NCBI GenBank assembly: GCA_016928525.1
Contig: JAFGKO010000147.1
Coordinates: forward strand, 1-23,128
Length of the DNA stretch: 23,128 nucleotides
DNA from: Anaerolineales bacterium
GTDB taxonomy: Bacteria; Chloroflexota; Anaerolineae; Anaerolineales; Villigracilaceae
Direction of reading: 5' to 3'
Part shown: positions 7,024 to 14,140 of the stretch, piece after piece
Numbering within the stretch: position 1 is the first letter of the stretch
How the letters are laid out: each line of letters begins with the position of its first letter
Notes under the pieces: model-generated
Databases searched by the model: none
The model's input: only the letters and a program-made list of their open reading frames with translations
Told to the model about the DNA's origin: nothing
Translations under genes and position numbers: made by a program

Positions 7024-7953
7024 TTATGTTAGGGGCTCGTAAACGGGATTTTCCTCCATCGTGCGGATACTGCGGATGGCCTGCCACAGGCTGGAAACAA
7101 CGAAGATCGCGAAAATCCAGGTCAGCCATGATGACCAGTTCCCGTCCCCGCTTAATGAGCCTGACATAATGAACCAGTAAAGTCTCTCAACGATCACAAC
7201 AACGATAGCCACCCAGAGTGCAGCTTCGATTTTGCGTTTTGCCCCGTATCCGCAAGCCAGGTAAATCAACCCGGTAAAGATGCTGATCATCGTGGTGATC
7301 GATATGGATGAATTAAGCGCATTGTCTGCAAAGAAGCCCAGCGCGCCGCCAAGCAGACTGAATCCCCCGAAGTAATACAGCATTTTTTCTGCGTTCTTTA
7401 GGGCTTGCCGGATTTGCTTCTCATCTGCCACTTCCTGCAAGGCCGTCAAGGCTGTGTTCGAATCAGGAACAAGGCCTTTGAGCCAGCTCTGCAAAATATT
7501 GTATGAGCGTTGCGCGTCATTTGTTTTGTTGCCAAAATTCAGACGGTGTGCCTTTTTTCCATTGATGTCGAGTTCAATCACACTTGCGAAACCTTGTTTT
7601 ACGAGATTGGTATCTGTGATTTCATTGAATGTCCATTCTTTTCCGCGAACTTGTTCCCCGAGCATATAGAACCGGTTGTACGTGACTGTTCGCATCCCCG
7701 AATTGATAATAAACTGCGTTTTGAAGGGAGCAATGAATAGGATAAAAGCAAAAAAGAACAAGCCTGTTGCTAAGCTGGCAACCCCAAACAACCGGATTTC
7801 GTCTTCAAAGAAGGCCAGCACACCGAAACAGACCAATGGCATTATGAACAAAAAAGCAAGAATCACAATCACCCAGCGTCTGTCAGCAGAGACTAGGTGA
7901 AGCTGGGAGGGTACTTCTTGCTCGATACGAAAGGCAGGTATGACTGTTGGCAT
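7024..7953 (-). CDS. Multi-pass membrane protein of unknown function
   Basis: 309 residues. Two hydrophobic helices (about 28-50 and 56-76) are followed by a soluble segment, ~80-190, whose short strands (TQFIINSGMRTVTYNRF, WTFNEITDTNLV) resemble a small PH-like beta domain. Three or four more membrane spans lie between ~190 and 290 (FGGFSLLGGALGFF, ISITTMISIFTGLIYLACG, AALWVAIVVVIVERLYWFI, WLTWIFAIFVVSSLW). No enzyme motif is seen. The start has a good AAAGGAG ribosome binding site 8 nt upstream. It is isolated, with 189 nt of non-coding DNA on the upstream side and a terminator on the downstream side. Its arrangement, soluble domain between helical pairs, is like proteins often annotated as DUF membrane proteins; I do not recognise a named family. 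Confidence 0.8.
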   Translation of the reverse strand: MPTVIPAFRIEQEVPSQLHLVSADRRWVIVILAFLFIMPLVCFGVLAFFEDEIRLFGVASLATGLFFFAFILFIAPFKTQFIINSGMRTVTYNRFYMLGEQVRGKEWTFNEITDTNLVKQGFASVIELDINGKKAHRLNFGNKTNDAQRSYNILQSWLKGLVPDSNTALTALQEVADEKQIRQALKNAEKMLYYFGGFSLLGGALGFFADNALNSSISITTMISIFTGLIYLACGYGAKRKIEAALWVAIVVVIVERLYWFIMSGSLSGDGNWSSWLTWIFAIFVVSSLWQAIRSIRTMEENPVYEPLT

Positions 7954-8142
7954 GGTGACAACTCCTTTACAAAAAGACCAAACCGGGGTTTATCTCTCAT
8001 GGAAACAACCCGTTGTTAGTTCCCAATTTTATGTCAATATCCCAATAGATTGCCTTTACAGATATGCAAAAAGAGTTTCATTTTCATAATACGGCTGCGC
8101 TATTGTGCCCCCTTACGCCATGTCTTTCATGTAGCAGATTTA

Positions 8143-9429
8143 TTACTCGATCAAATCTAAAAATCTATGCCAGGCTCCCACCAACGGCAGGAACCAGGGG
8201 TTGCCGTTGTACAGTCCCAGCGGCGCACCCGGGAAGGGGAAAGCTGCAAAGGGGTGTTCTCTGATCGTTCCAGACAACATGGCTTCGGCCACGGTTTTGC
8301 CGAGATAAGTTCCCATTGCCACGCCGTGCCCGGCGTAGCCCAGCGCGTAATACATCCCGTCCATTTCGCCCACGTGCGTCATCAGGTCAAAGGCAAACCC
8401 CAGCGTCCCGCCCCAGGCGTACTCAACCTTCACATCCCGCAACTGCGGGTACACCGCGGTCATCTCTCGCCTGAGAATTTCAGCGCTCTGTCGTACGGTT
8501 TTTTCATTTTCGGGGAAGAAAGCCGCTCGTCCGCCAAAGACCATGCGTTTGTCATCCGAAAGGCGGAAATAGTTCAGGAAATGCTTGAAGTCGAAGATCA
8601 TACGGTTGTGCGGGTTGAGTTCATACGCCAGCTCATCGGATAATGGCTCGGTGGCGATGATGAACGACCCAATCGGCATGATCTTGCGCCGCAATTCCGG
8701 TGTAGCGGAATCGATATAACCGTTGGTCGCCACAAAGACTTTTTCTGCCATGAGCGCTCCCCGCTCCGTTTCGACGAAGAAGCGCTTCTCTCTCCGCCCT
8801 AACCTGCGGACGCGCGCCCGCGCATGCAATGTCGCTCCGGCTTTTTCTGCCGTACCTGCCAGCCCGGCCACGTATTGTGCCGGATTGACTCCCGCGCTGA
8901 CTTCGTCTACCAACGCGCCGTAGTATAGGTCCGCGCCGATTTCCGCGTGCTGCTCGCTGCGAGGCACCAGCCGCACGGCATGCTCGAATTCCCTGGCCAT
9001 GAACTCGACTTCTGCGGCCAGTAGGTCATAGTGTTTGGGTTTATTGGCCGCCAGCAAATGACCTGTGCGAGCAAAACCGCAGTTGATCCCCTCTTCTTTG
9101 CAGATGTTCTCGACGGTATCGATTGAATCCAGCGAACATTGGAACAGGCGTCGTGCAAAGTCGCGCCCGTAGCGCTTGATAGCGGTCTGCATGGGAATCT
9201 TCAGCCCGGTCAGCACCATGCCGCCATTGCGCGAGCTGGCTCCCCAGCCGATGGTTTCGGCCTCGAGCACCGCCACGTTTGCGCCGCGCTTTGCCAGAGT
9301 TAATGCGGCGCTCAGGCCAGTGTAGCCGCTGCCGATAACGGCCACGTCCACCTTTTCAGGCAGCGGATTGTTTTCGTGGCCGGATGGCATTTCAACGCTA
9401 TCATGCCAGTAGACTTTTTCTTTGAGCAT
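8143..9429 (-). CDS. FAD-dependent amine/amino-acid oxidoreductase (DAO family)
   Basis: 428 residues. A Rossmann dinucleotide motif, VIGSGYTGLSAALTLAKRG at 31-49, with E56 at the end of the second strand (VAVLEAE), binds FAD. GWGASSRNGG at 61-70 is the flavin-contacting loop typical of gamma-glutamylputrescine oxidoreductase (PuuB/OrdL-like) members of the DAO family. The C-terminal GYAGHGVAMGTYLGK returns to the cofactor. Such enzymes oxidise secondary amines or amino acids with release of aldehyde and reduced flavin. The substrate is not evident and no putrescine-utilisation neighbours are present, so the PuuB role is not claimed. The start has AGGAG 5 nt upstream. The preceding alpha/beta hydrolase gene ends 86 nt upstream, with a strong hairpin between them. 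Confidence 0.9.
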   Translation of the reverse strand: MLKEKVYWHDSVEMPSGHENNPLPEKVDVAVIGSGYTGLSAALTLAKRGANVAVLEAETIGWGASSRNGGMVLTGLKIPMQTAIKRYGRDFARRLFQCSLDSIDTVENICKEEGINCGFARTGHLLAANKPKHYDLLAAEVEFMAREFEHAVRLVPRSEQHAEIGADLYYGALVDEVSAGVNPAQYVAGLAGTAEKAGATLHARARVRRLGRREKRFFVETERGALMAEKVFVATNGYIDSATPELRRKIMPIGSFIIATEPLSDELAYELNPHNRMIFDFKHFLNYFRLSDDKRMVFGGRAAFFPENEKTVRQSAEILRREMTAVYPQLRDVKVEYAWGGTLGFAFDLMTHVGEMDGMYYALGYAGHGVAMGTYLGKTVAEAMLSGTIREHPFAAFPFPGAPLGLYNGNPWFLPLVGAWHRFLDLIE

Positions 9430-9446
9430 ATTCTCCTATTTCGAAA

Positions 9447-9510
9447 AGACCTGACAGGTTTCCGCCCCTCCACTCCGTTACGGGGTGCTTCGCAAAAACC
9501 TGTCAGGTCT
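9447..9510 (-). terminator. 15-bp perfect inverted repeat, probable terminator / dispersed repeat
   Basis: AGACCTGACAGGTTT (9447-9461) pairs exactly with AAACCTGTCAGGTCT (9496-9510) around a 34-nt loop that itself can form a CCCC/GGGG stem. It fills the gap between the hydrolase stop and the oxidoreductase start. There is no T run, so it may be a mobile hairpin repeat that only secondarily affects transcription. Confidence 0.6.
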
Positions 9511-9515
9511 AGCCG

Positions 9516-10019
9516 CTACGCCAGGATCGCTTTCCAATCCAGCGTATCGGTCGCTTTGTGCAGACGGTGGTCATCGTCCACAATGTGGTAGGTCAGGTTG
9601 GAGAAGACCTTTTCCGCAATCTCACGGACTTCTTCGAGCGGGACAACGGTGTCCTGCCTCCCGTGGATGATGGTGGTTGGCACGGTGACAGGTCCAAGGC
9701 TTGTGCTGAGTGAAGTCGAAGCATCCAGAAATGATGCGAATTCGGGCAACATCAGGGCTGGGGCCAGCAGGACTTGCTTGCGTACCTGCTCCGGATGCTC
9801 ACAGGTGAAAATGGCGCCCATCAGCCCGCCGAAGGACGAGCCGATGATCGTCCAATCCTTTTTGTCGCCCAGGATGGGATACAGCGCTTTCATCCGCGCC
9901 TCGAGCGGACCGGTGAAATCAGGCACGATCAGTTCCAGGAATGAGTTGCGGATGACACCGGCTTTGTAGGTCTGGCTGCTGCTTTCCAATCCATGCAAGA
10001 AGATCATATTGCGGGTCAT
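9516..10019 (-). CDS. Small alpha/beta hydrolase (esterase-like)
   Basis: 167 residues of alpha/beta-hydrolase fold, near the minimal size, as in the YqiA/UPF0227 group. MIFLHGLESS at 5-14 forms the oxyanion loop. GSSFGG at 60-65 is the nucleophile elbow with S62. D123 (HGRQDTVVP) and H151 (DDDHRLHK) complete the triad. No signal peptide is present and the substrate is unknown. The ATG at 10019 lies one base past the stop codon of the preceding membrane-protein gene, so translation is probably coupled; a weak GAGA ribosome binding site lies in that gene's last codons. Residues 99-109 (DASTSLSTSLG), just before the Asp strand, derive from a dispersed repeat inserted in frame. Confidence 0.88.
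   Translation of the reverse strand: MTRNMIFLHGLESSSQTYKAGVIRNSFLELIVPDFTGPLEARMKALYPILGDKKDWTIIGSSFGGLMGAIFTCEHPEQVRKQVLLAPALMLPEFASFLDASTSLSTSLGPVTVPTTIIHGRQDTVVPLEEVREIAEKVFSNLTYHIVDDDHRLHKATDTLDWKAILA
9698..9722 (-). repeat. Dispersed CTTCGACTTCACTCAG-type repeat inside the hydrolase gene
   Basis: On the minus strand the segment reads GCTTCGACTTCACTCAGC and on to AAGCC, a variant of a short repeat that is scattered through many bacterial genomes. It resembles the one in proS at 11617-11650 (CTTCGACTACGCTCAGG). It is translated in frame as ASTSLSTSL without a stop. Confidence 0.6.
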
Positions 10020-10020
10020 G

Positions 10021-10557
10021 TTATTTCTCAGTCTGCTTTTCGATGCGCATAACAATGGCCTGGGTGATACATCCGACGACAAACAAGCCGGCTGCTATCA
10101 GGGATTCGGCAATTGGGGTAAGACCGGTAAACAGATCAGCTACGAGGAAGGCGCCTACCATCGCCGTTGCAAACATCACACCCCAGATTTTGGCCCAGCC
10201 CAGTGCGGCGGCCCCAATAACAGCTCCTACAAAAAAGATCAACCAGGTCGAGCCGGCCAGCCCTGTGCCGATGACAGCCCTGCTTACAATGCTGCCATAT
10301 TCAGAGAGGAAGAATCCGCCGAAAAGAAACCCGCTCACAACATAGCTGCTGTCCTGGTAGATCAGGAAGGGTAGAATGCCAATTGCGCCACCCGCTGCAA
10401 TAACAACCAGGATCATCCAGAGCGCAGCCTCGGCGGGCAGTAGAAAAGTCAACTTTAAACCTACCAGCAGCCCCAGTCCGAGGGCAAAGAGCCATTCCTG
10501 ATCGTGACCGATAAAGAGCATCAGACCACCGAAGACTGCTTTCGCAATATCCATCAT
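10021..10557 (-). CDS. Multi-pass membrane protein of unknown function
   Basis: 178 residues, almost entirely hydrophobic, with about five or six spans: WLFALGLGLLVGLKLTFLL, AALWMILVVIAAGGAIGILPF, SYVVSGFLFGGFFL, AGSTWLIFFVGAVIGAAALGW, IWGVMFATAMVGAFLVADLF and LIAAGLFVVGCITQAIV. The small-residue-rich, glycine-zipper-like pattern resembles DUF4203-type membrane proteins, but no defining motif is seen. Two adjacent ATG codons open the gene; AGGA lies 8-11 nt upstream, so either could be used. It is followed after a single base by the alpha/beta hydrolase, suggesting a two-gene operon. The function is unknown. Confidence 0.78.
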   Translation of the reverse strand: MMDIAKAVFGGLMLFIGHDQEWLFALGLGLLVGLKLTFLLPAEAALWMILVVIAAGGAIGILPFLIYQDSSYVVSGFLFGGFFLSEYGSIVSRAVIGTGLAGSTWLIFFVGAVIGAAALGWAKIWGVMFATAMVGAFLVADLFTGLTPIAESLIAAGLFVVGCITQAIVMRIEKQTEK

Positions 10558-10646
10558 TGTGTTCCATCCTGCTAATAATAAAATTTTTCTGCCAGTTATA
10601 AACGAGATTGTACCTGAAATTCCATCCCCTTGCGGTTTGACTACGT

Positions 10647-11456
10647 TTAACTTGTGGTTCGTTTCTGCCTGACCAAGTCTTTCAGGCTGACCTGCAACTC
10701 CGGCGGGAAGATGGTTAGAATGCGGCGAAGGGTAACAGCCGTGAGCGGATTTGGCGAATTCTCCAGGAGTTCGCGCAAATAATAGACCGTTTCAGCTGGA
10801 GAATCCTGATATAAGGCATTGATCAAATCCCCCAGGTCATTTTGAATTGCGCCAGGCGCTGCTTCGATGACAGGCCGAACAAGTTCATAGACAGGCGGGA
10901 GATTGTCGAATTCCGGGTCGGTGATCATGGGTAAGAGCGCCTGGATGCCATTTGGCCAAAAGCGCTGGCGGGCAGGGTGCAGCCACTCGCCGATCACCAC
11001 CAGAAATTCGTCGGGTGTTTCCTTGCGCATACGGGCCAGGCTGGTGGTCAGCAGCGCGGCGCGGACGCTGGGGTCGCGTACCTGCTGGGTCCAGGCGGTC
11101 AGGCGGGCCAGCAGGCGTTCTTCTTGTGGCGGAATGCGCCCGAGCAGGAAAGCCGCCAGCAGGCGAGTTTCGATGTAGCCTTCATCCCAGAGCAGGTCGG
11201 CCAGTTCCAGCGCGTAATGCGGATTTTCCGCTGCGATGGCGCCGATCGCGTTTTCGATCTGGCGCATGACAACGAATGGCGTCCGATAGGTGGGCAGGTT
11301 GGAGCCCGGCGCAATATTCTCTTTCTTCCGCAGGGTGTAATTGACATAGAAATCCAGCGTTTCGCGTAAATATTTCAAGAAATCTTCTGGCAGGAAGAAA
11401 AAGTCAGCCAGTCGATTGGCTTGTTTGCGGAGGCGGGCGAGATCTATAGCGGGCAT
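10647..11456 (-). CDS. HEAT/ALK-repeat-like protein (DNA alkylation repair-like fold)
   Basis: 269 residues, all helical by appearance. Repeated ~35-residue helical pairs are visible: HYALELADLLWDEGYIETRL with LAAFLLGRIPP, then the stretches after ERLLARLTAWTQQ, SVRAALLTTSLARM and FWPNGIQALLPMI. The run LADLLWDEGYIETRLLAAFL resembles the ALK/HEAT repeats of DNA alkylation repair (AlkD-like) proteins, but the residues that contact damaged DNA cannot be confirmed by eye. It has no signal peptide or membrane span. It is the last gene of the mazG - LOG-like - proS run, separated from proS by a hairpin repeat, so cotranscription is uncertain. A generic HEAT-repeat scaffold is the alternative. Confidence 0.7.
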   Translation of the reverse strand: MPAIDLARLRKQANRLADFFFLPEDFLKYLRETLDFYVNYTLRKKENIAPGSNLPTYRTPFVVMRQIENAIGAIAAENPHYALELADLLWDEGYIETRLLAAFLLGRIPPQEERLLARLTAWTQQVRDPSVRAALLTTSLARMRKETPDEFLVVIGEWLHPARQRFWPNGIQALLPMITDPEFDNLPPVYELVRPVIEAAPGAIQNDLGDLINALYQDSPAETVYYLRELLENSPNPLTAVTLRRILTIFPPELQVSLKDLVRQKRTTS

Positions 11457-11460
11457 TTTT

Positions 11461-11528
11461 AAGTGTCAAGTGTCAGGTTTCAAGTGTCAGGTGTTTGGGC
11501 CTGAAGCACCTGGCACCTGACACTTGAA
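11461..11528 (-). terminator. AAGTGTCAGGT repeat array with 15-bp hairpin after proS
   Basis: AAGTGTC occurs three times head to tail (11461, 11468, 11482). The third opens a 15-bp perfect inverted repeat: TTCAAGTGTCAGGTG at 11479-11493 with CACCTGACACTTGAA at 11514-11528. It lies 11 nt beyond the proS stop. There is no T run on either side, so it is a dispersed repeat that may act as a terminator or mRNA stabiliser. Confidence 0.6.
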
Positions 11529-11539
11529 CACATGGCACG

Positions 11540-13003
11540 CTAATACGCTCTTGCGAAGTAAACTTTTTTCTCCGCACTTTTACCACAGACGATGCACTTG
11601 CCCCTTCCGTCGGGTTGGTCGAAGGGCCTGTCCTGAGCGTAGTCGAAGGGGATGACGCGCGTGGTGGCCTTGGTATCCTCCTTGACCTTGGCCTCGCATT
11701 CCTTTGAGCCGCACCACCAGGAGAAGGCCCAGCCGTCGGCAACGACTTGTTTGAATTCCTCGTAATCCTTGGGATCGTGGATGTTGGCGTCGCGGAATTC
11801 GGTAGCCTGCTGGAGCATGGATTCTTGAATTTCGGACAGAAGCAGGCTGACGGTCTGGGCCAGATCCGTTTGCGTGACGAATGATTTCCCCTCGCGTCCA
11901 GGGACATCACGTCTTGCCAGCGCAACTGAGCCTTTTTCCACATCCTTGGGGCCGACCTCGATGCGCAGGGGCACGCCACGCATTTCCCAGTCGTTGTATT
12001 TGAAACCGGGCGTGACCTCCTCGCGGTCATCCATTTTGATACGAATACCGGCGGCTTTGAGTTCGGTAAAAGCCTTGTCGGCCACTTCCATCACTTTGCT
12101 TTTCTCGTCCAGGTTTTTGTAGATGGGGACGAGCACAACCTGGATAGGCGCGATCTTGGGAGGCAATTTCAGGCCCTGATCGTCGCCGTGCACCATGATG
12201 ATCGCACCGATCATGCGCGTGGACAAACCCCAGGACGTGGTGTGACAGTATTGCAAGGTGTTGTTGGTGTCGAGATATTGGATATCAAAGGCTTTGGCGA
12301 AGTTCTGTCCGAAGAAATGCGACGTGCCAGATTGCAGGGCGCGCTTATCTCCCATCATAGCCTCGATGCTGGTGGACATCTGTGCGCCGGCAAACTTTTC
12401 GGTCTCGGATTTGACGCCCTTGATGACAGGGATGGCTGCATCGGCAATGGCAAAATCGGCGTATACGTCCAGCATGCGGTAAGTCTCTTCGCGCGCTTCT
12501 GCCTCGGTTGCGTGGGCGGTGTGGCCTTCCTGCCAGTAGAATTCGGCTGTGCGCAAGAATAGCTTGGTACGCAGTTCCCAGCGCAGCACGGAACCCCACT
12601 GGTTGATCAATACAGGCAGGTCGCGCCAGGACTTGATCCACTTGGAGTACATATAACCGATAATCGTTTCGGATGTGGGGCGTACCACCAGAGGCTCTTC
12701 TAATTTTTCACCACCGCCGTGCGTTACGACCGCCAGCTCAGGCGAGAAGCCTTCCACATGTTCCTTCTCCTTTTCGAAGAAGGACAGAGGGATCAGCGTA
12801 GGGAAAGCTGCGTTGACATGACCGGTTTCTTTGAAGCGACGGTCGAGACCAGCCTGCATGTTTTCCCACAGCGTCCAGCCATAAGGCCGTACTACCATGC
12901 AGCCGCGTACGGGAGCATAGTCGGCCAATTCGGCCTTTTGCACGAGCTGGTTGTACCACTCGGCGAAGTTTTCTTTCTGGGTAGGGAGTTTTTCGTCAGC
13001 CAT
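11540..13003 (-). CDS. proS: Prolyl-tRNA synthetase, short archaeal/eukaryotic type
   Basis: 487 residues, the size of the type lacking the bacterial editing insertion domain. It charges tRNA-Pro with proline in the cytosol. Class II motif 2 region: LINQWGSVLRWELRTKLFLR, then EFYWQEGHTAHATEAEA. RPTSETIIGYMYSKW and HTTSWGLSTRMIGAIIM are proline/ATP-site signatures, and GDDQGLKLPP leads into the anticodon-binding domain. The C-terminal zinc-type domain keeps CGSKECE and CIVCGK and ends in YFARAY, close to the family's usual aromatic end. GGAG 6 nt upstream sets the start at 13003. Residues 453-462 (FDYAQDRPFD) are an in-frame dispersed-repeat insertion between the two Cys pairs. It follows mazG and the LOG-like gene on the same strand, with a 74-nt gap, probably in one operon. 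Confidence 0.96.
   Translation of the reverse strand: MADEKLPTQKENFAEWYNQLVQKAELADYAPVRGCMVVRPYGWTLWENMQAGLDRRFKETGHVNAAFPTLIPLSFFEKEKEHVEGFSPELAVVTHGGGEKLEEPLVVRPTSETIIGYMYSKWIKSWRDLPVLINQWGSVLRWELRTKLFLRTAEFYWQEGHTAHATEAEAREETYRMLDVYADFAIADAAIPVIKGVKSETEKFAGAQMSTSIEAMMGDKRALQSGTSHFFGQNFAKAFDIQYLDTNNTLQYCHTTSWGLSTRMIGAIIMVHGDDQGLKLPPKIAPIQVVLVPIYKNLDEKSKVMEVADKAFTELKAAGIRIKMDDREEVTPGFKYNDWEMRGVPLRIEVGPKDVEKGSVALARRDVPGREGKSFVTQTDLAQTVSLLLSEIQESMLQQATEFRDANIHDPKDYEEFKQVVADGWAFSWWCGSKECEAKVKEDTKATTRVIPFDYAQDRPFDQPDGRGKCIVCGKSAEKKVYFARAY
11617..11650 (-). repeat. Dispersed CTTCGACTACGCTCAGG-type repeat inside proS
   Basis: On the minus strand it is framed by two direct CCCTTCGAC copies (plus strand GTCGAAGGG at 11618-11626 and 11642-11650). 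It is translated in frame as FDYAQDRPFD. Repeats with this core are scattered in many genomes; the relative at 9698-9722 lies in another gene here. Confidence 0.75.
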
Positions 13004-13077
13004 TATTTCTCCAGAGATTAGATGATTAGCAAATAGATAATTAGTCAATTGAGAGTGGAGTTTGCCGGACCTGTTCT

Positions 13078-13614
13078 CTAGTCTCTGCTCTCTATTAACT
13101 CCACGGCAGATTCTACATCCCGGGCAAATTGCAGAAGTTCTTTCTGCGCCTTGGGGATATACGTTTCAAACGAGTGCAGCATCTGATCGAAGACAGTCTG
13201 CCAGCCATCTCCGACCAGTATGAGCGGCCTCCGGCGCATGGACTCCACGATCATCAGGTTCCACATCAGGGAGATTTCGGTCAATGTACCGGGCCCACCG
13301 GAGAGAGCGATGGCCGCGTCACATTCCCGGATGAGGACCTGCAGCCGTTCAACCAGTGTTTGTTTGCGCCATTCTTCTTTCACCCACCTGTTTACGCCGA
13401 CATCCCGCCAGCGCTCGATCTCGCCGCAGGTCACGCCGATGACGTGCCCGCCTGCTTCTACCGCGCCACGCGAAACAGCCTCCATCGTGCCGATGTAGCC
13501 GCCGGTCATGACCGTGTGTCCGCGTTTGGCCAGAAGCTCGCCCAGTTGACGGGCTTCTTCGTAGGCAAGACTGCCGGGTTTGGGTTGGGAACCGCCAAAA
13601 ATAGATACTTTCAT
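13078..13614 (-). CDS. LOG-family protein (lysine-decarboxylase-like nucleotide phosphoribohydrolase)
   Basis: 178 residues of the LOG/TIGR00725-type Rossmann fold. KVSIFGGSQPKPGS at 2-14 opens the fold, TGGYIGTMEAVSRGA at 37-51 binds the ribose-phosphate side, and GGPGTLTE at 106-113 is the family's PGGxGTxxE active-site motif; here the first proline is Ser. The family hydrolyses nucleoside 5'-monophosphates to free base and ribose 5-phosphate (cytokinin activation in plants); the bacterial substrate is unknown. AAAGG upstream supports the start at 13614; the longer in-frame extension reads through a pyrimidine-rich repeat and is unlikely to be coding. It lies between mazG (58 nt) and proS (74 nt). 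Pairing with a pyrophosphohydrolase suggests nucleotide-pool clearance (inference). Confidence 0.9.
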   Translation of the reverse strand: MKVSIFGGSQPKPGSLAYEEARQLGELLAKRGHTVMTGGYIGTMEAVSRGAVEAGGHVIGVTCGEIERWRDVGVNRWVKEEWRKQTLVERLQVLIRECDAAIALSGGPGTLTEISLMWNLMIVESMRRRPLILVGDGWQTVFDQMLHSFETYIPKAQKELLQFARDVESAVELIESRD

Positions 13615-13672
13615 AATGCCTTTCGGGTGGTTGAAATTTGCAGGTTTACTTTCAACCTTCAACGTTTCACTT

Positions 13673-13975
13673 TCAACCCTTATCCCATTCTCTCCTTGCA
13701 TTGATTTCGAGTTTCTTCAAAATTGCCTGTTCCAAATCAATTTTTGATATTGATGCCAGTTGTAATAAATAAAGCGCTACATCCGCCAATTCTTCAGCCA
13801 ACTCATCCTTATCGAAAGCCTCGTTCCACTGGAAGTGCTCCAGGATTTCAGTCGCCTCCAGCGCCAGCGAAATGGATAGGTTGCGCGGTGTCTGTGGGCG
13901 TTTGCTGTCCGCTTCGTACCAGCCTTTCGAGCGGACGAAGACGTGCATTTTCTCGGTGAGTTGCTGAATATCCAT
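13673..13975 (-). CDS. MazG-like nucleotide pyrophosphohydrolase
   Basis: 100 residues, a single MazG/RS21-C6-type all-helical domain. The metal-binding signature ExxE...ExxD is seen as E40-x2-E43 in LEATEILEHFQW and E62-x2-D65 in EELADVALYLL. Such enzymes split non-canonical or surplus (d)NTPs to monophosphate and pyrophosphate, acting as dimers or tetramers in the cytosol. The start at 13975 is preceded by GGGGAGAAAGT. The Shine-Dalgarno core lies at the edge of hairpin repeat copy B (13983-14020), so the repeat supplies it. It is the first gene of the mazG - LOG-like - proS run and lies just downstream of a structured leader with a terminator. Confidence 0.92.
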   Translation of the reverse strand: MDIQQLTEKMHVFVRSKGWYEADSKRPQTPRNLSISLALEATEILEHFQWNEAFDKDELAEELADVALYLLQLASISKIDLEQAILKKLEINARREWDKG

Positions 13976-13982
13976 ACTTTCT

Positions 13983-14020
13983 CCCCTCTCCCTGCCAGGG
14001 AGAGGGGCAGGGGGTGAGGG
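13983..14020 (+). repeat. CCCCTCTCCC...GGTGAGGG hairpin repeat, copy B
   Basis: 38-nt unit: an 11-bp stem CCCCTCTCCCT (13983-13993) with AGGGAGAGGGG (13997-14007), followed by a CAGGGGGTGAGGG tail. It matches copy C almost base for base outside the loop. On the minus strand its GGGGAG sits at Shine-Dalgarno distance from the mazG start. Confidence 0.9.
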
Positions 14021-14025
14021 TTAAT

Positions 14026-14054
14026 AAAAAACGGCTCGCCTGGTTGGGAGCCGT
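14026..14054 (-). terminator. Intrinsic terminator upstream of mazG
   Basis: On the minus strand ACGGCTC (14054-14048) pairs with GAGCCGT (14037-14031) around a 10-nt loop and runs into TTTTTTATT. It lies 133 nt after the CHAT gene stop and ~50 nt before mazG. It could end CHAT transcripts or be the attenuator of the mazG operon. Confidence 0.85.
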
Positions 14055-14135
14055 CTCTTGACATGCCGAAACGAACCTATCCAGACCAGGCAGGTTTACG
14101 GTACAACGGGCTAGGGGACGGGTTTCGTTGCATGC
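14055..14135 (-). promoter_or_regulatory. Candidate structured leader RNA / small RNA preceding the mazG-LOG-proS genes
   Basis: Between a minus-strand TATAAT (14141-14146) and the intrinsic terminator, the RNA can close a long stem. GCATGC-AACG-(A)-AACC (14135-14121) faces GGTT-CGTT-(TCG)-GCATGT (14077-14061), about 14 pairs with two bulges. The enclosed loop contains GCCTGGT (14091-14085), exactly complementary to ACCAGGC in the terminator loop (14044-14038), so a competing antiterminator or pseudoknot is possible. No known riboswitch or T-box consensus was recognised. It could be a small RNA, a cis-regulatory leader, or just the CHAT gene's 3' untranslated region. Confidence 0.45.
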
Positions 14136-14140
14136 GGCGT

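Noticed and set aside
7024..7129. Overlapping minus-strand frame (6848-7129) that could extend into the SDR upstream region
   Set aside because: It overlaps the membrane protein gene in another frame, crosses the terminator and resembles no protein.
8030..8037. TTGACA on the minus strand as a -35 box for the 7024-7953 gene
   Set aside because: No -10-like hexamer lies 16-19 nt downstream, so no promoter is claimed.
10952..11369. Long plus-strand frames opposite the HEAT-repeat gene
   Set aside because: They are GC-driven antisense shadows without ribosome binding sites; the minus-strand frame has coherent helical repeats.
11461..11493. Short AAGTGTC repeats as a CRISPR array
   Set aside because: Units are 7-14 nt with no regular spacers and no cas genes; it is a local repeat cluster.
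14085..14115. T-box-like GTTGTACCGT in the leader before the mazG-LOG-proS genes
   Set aside because: It lacks the GGGTGG core and GCG end of the T-box sequence, and no stem I with a proline specifier was found, although proS is downstream.
14061..14135. Small SRP RNA or 6S RNA
   Set aside because: The SRP GGAAG/AGCAGCC core is absent, and the length and bulge pattern do not fit 6S RNA.
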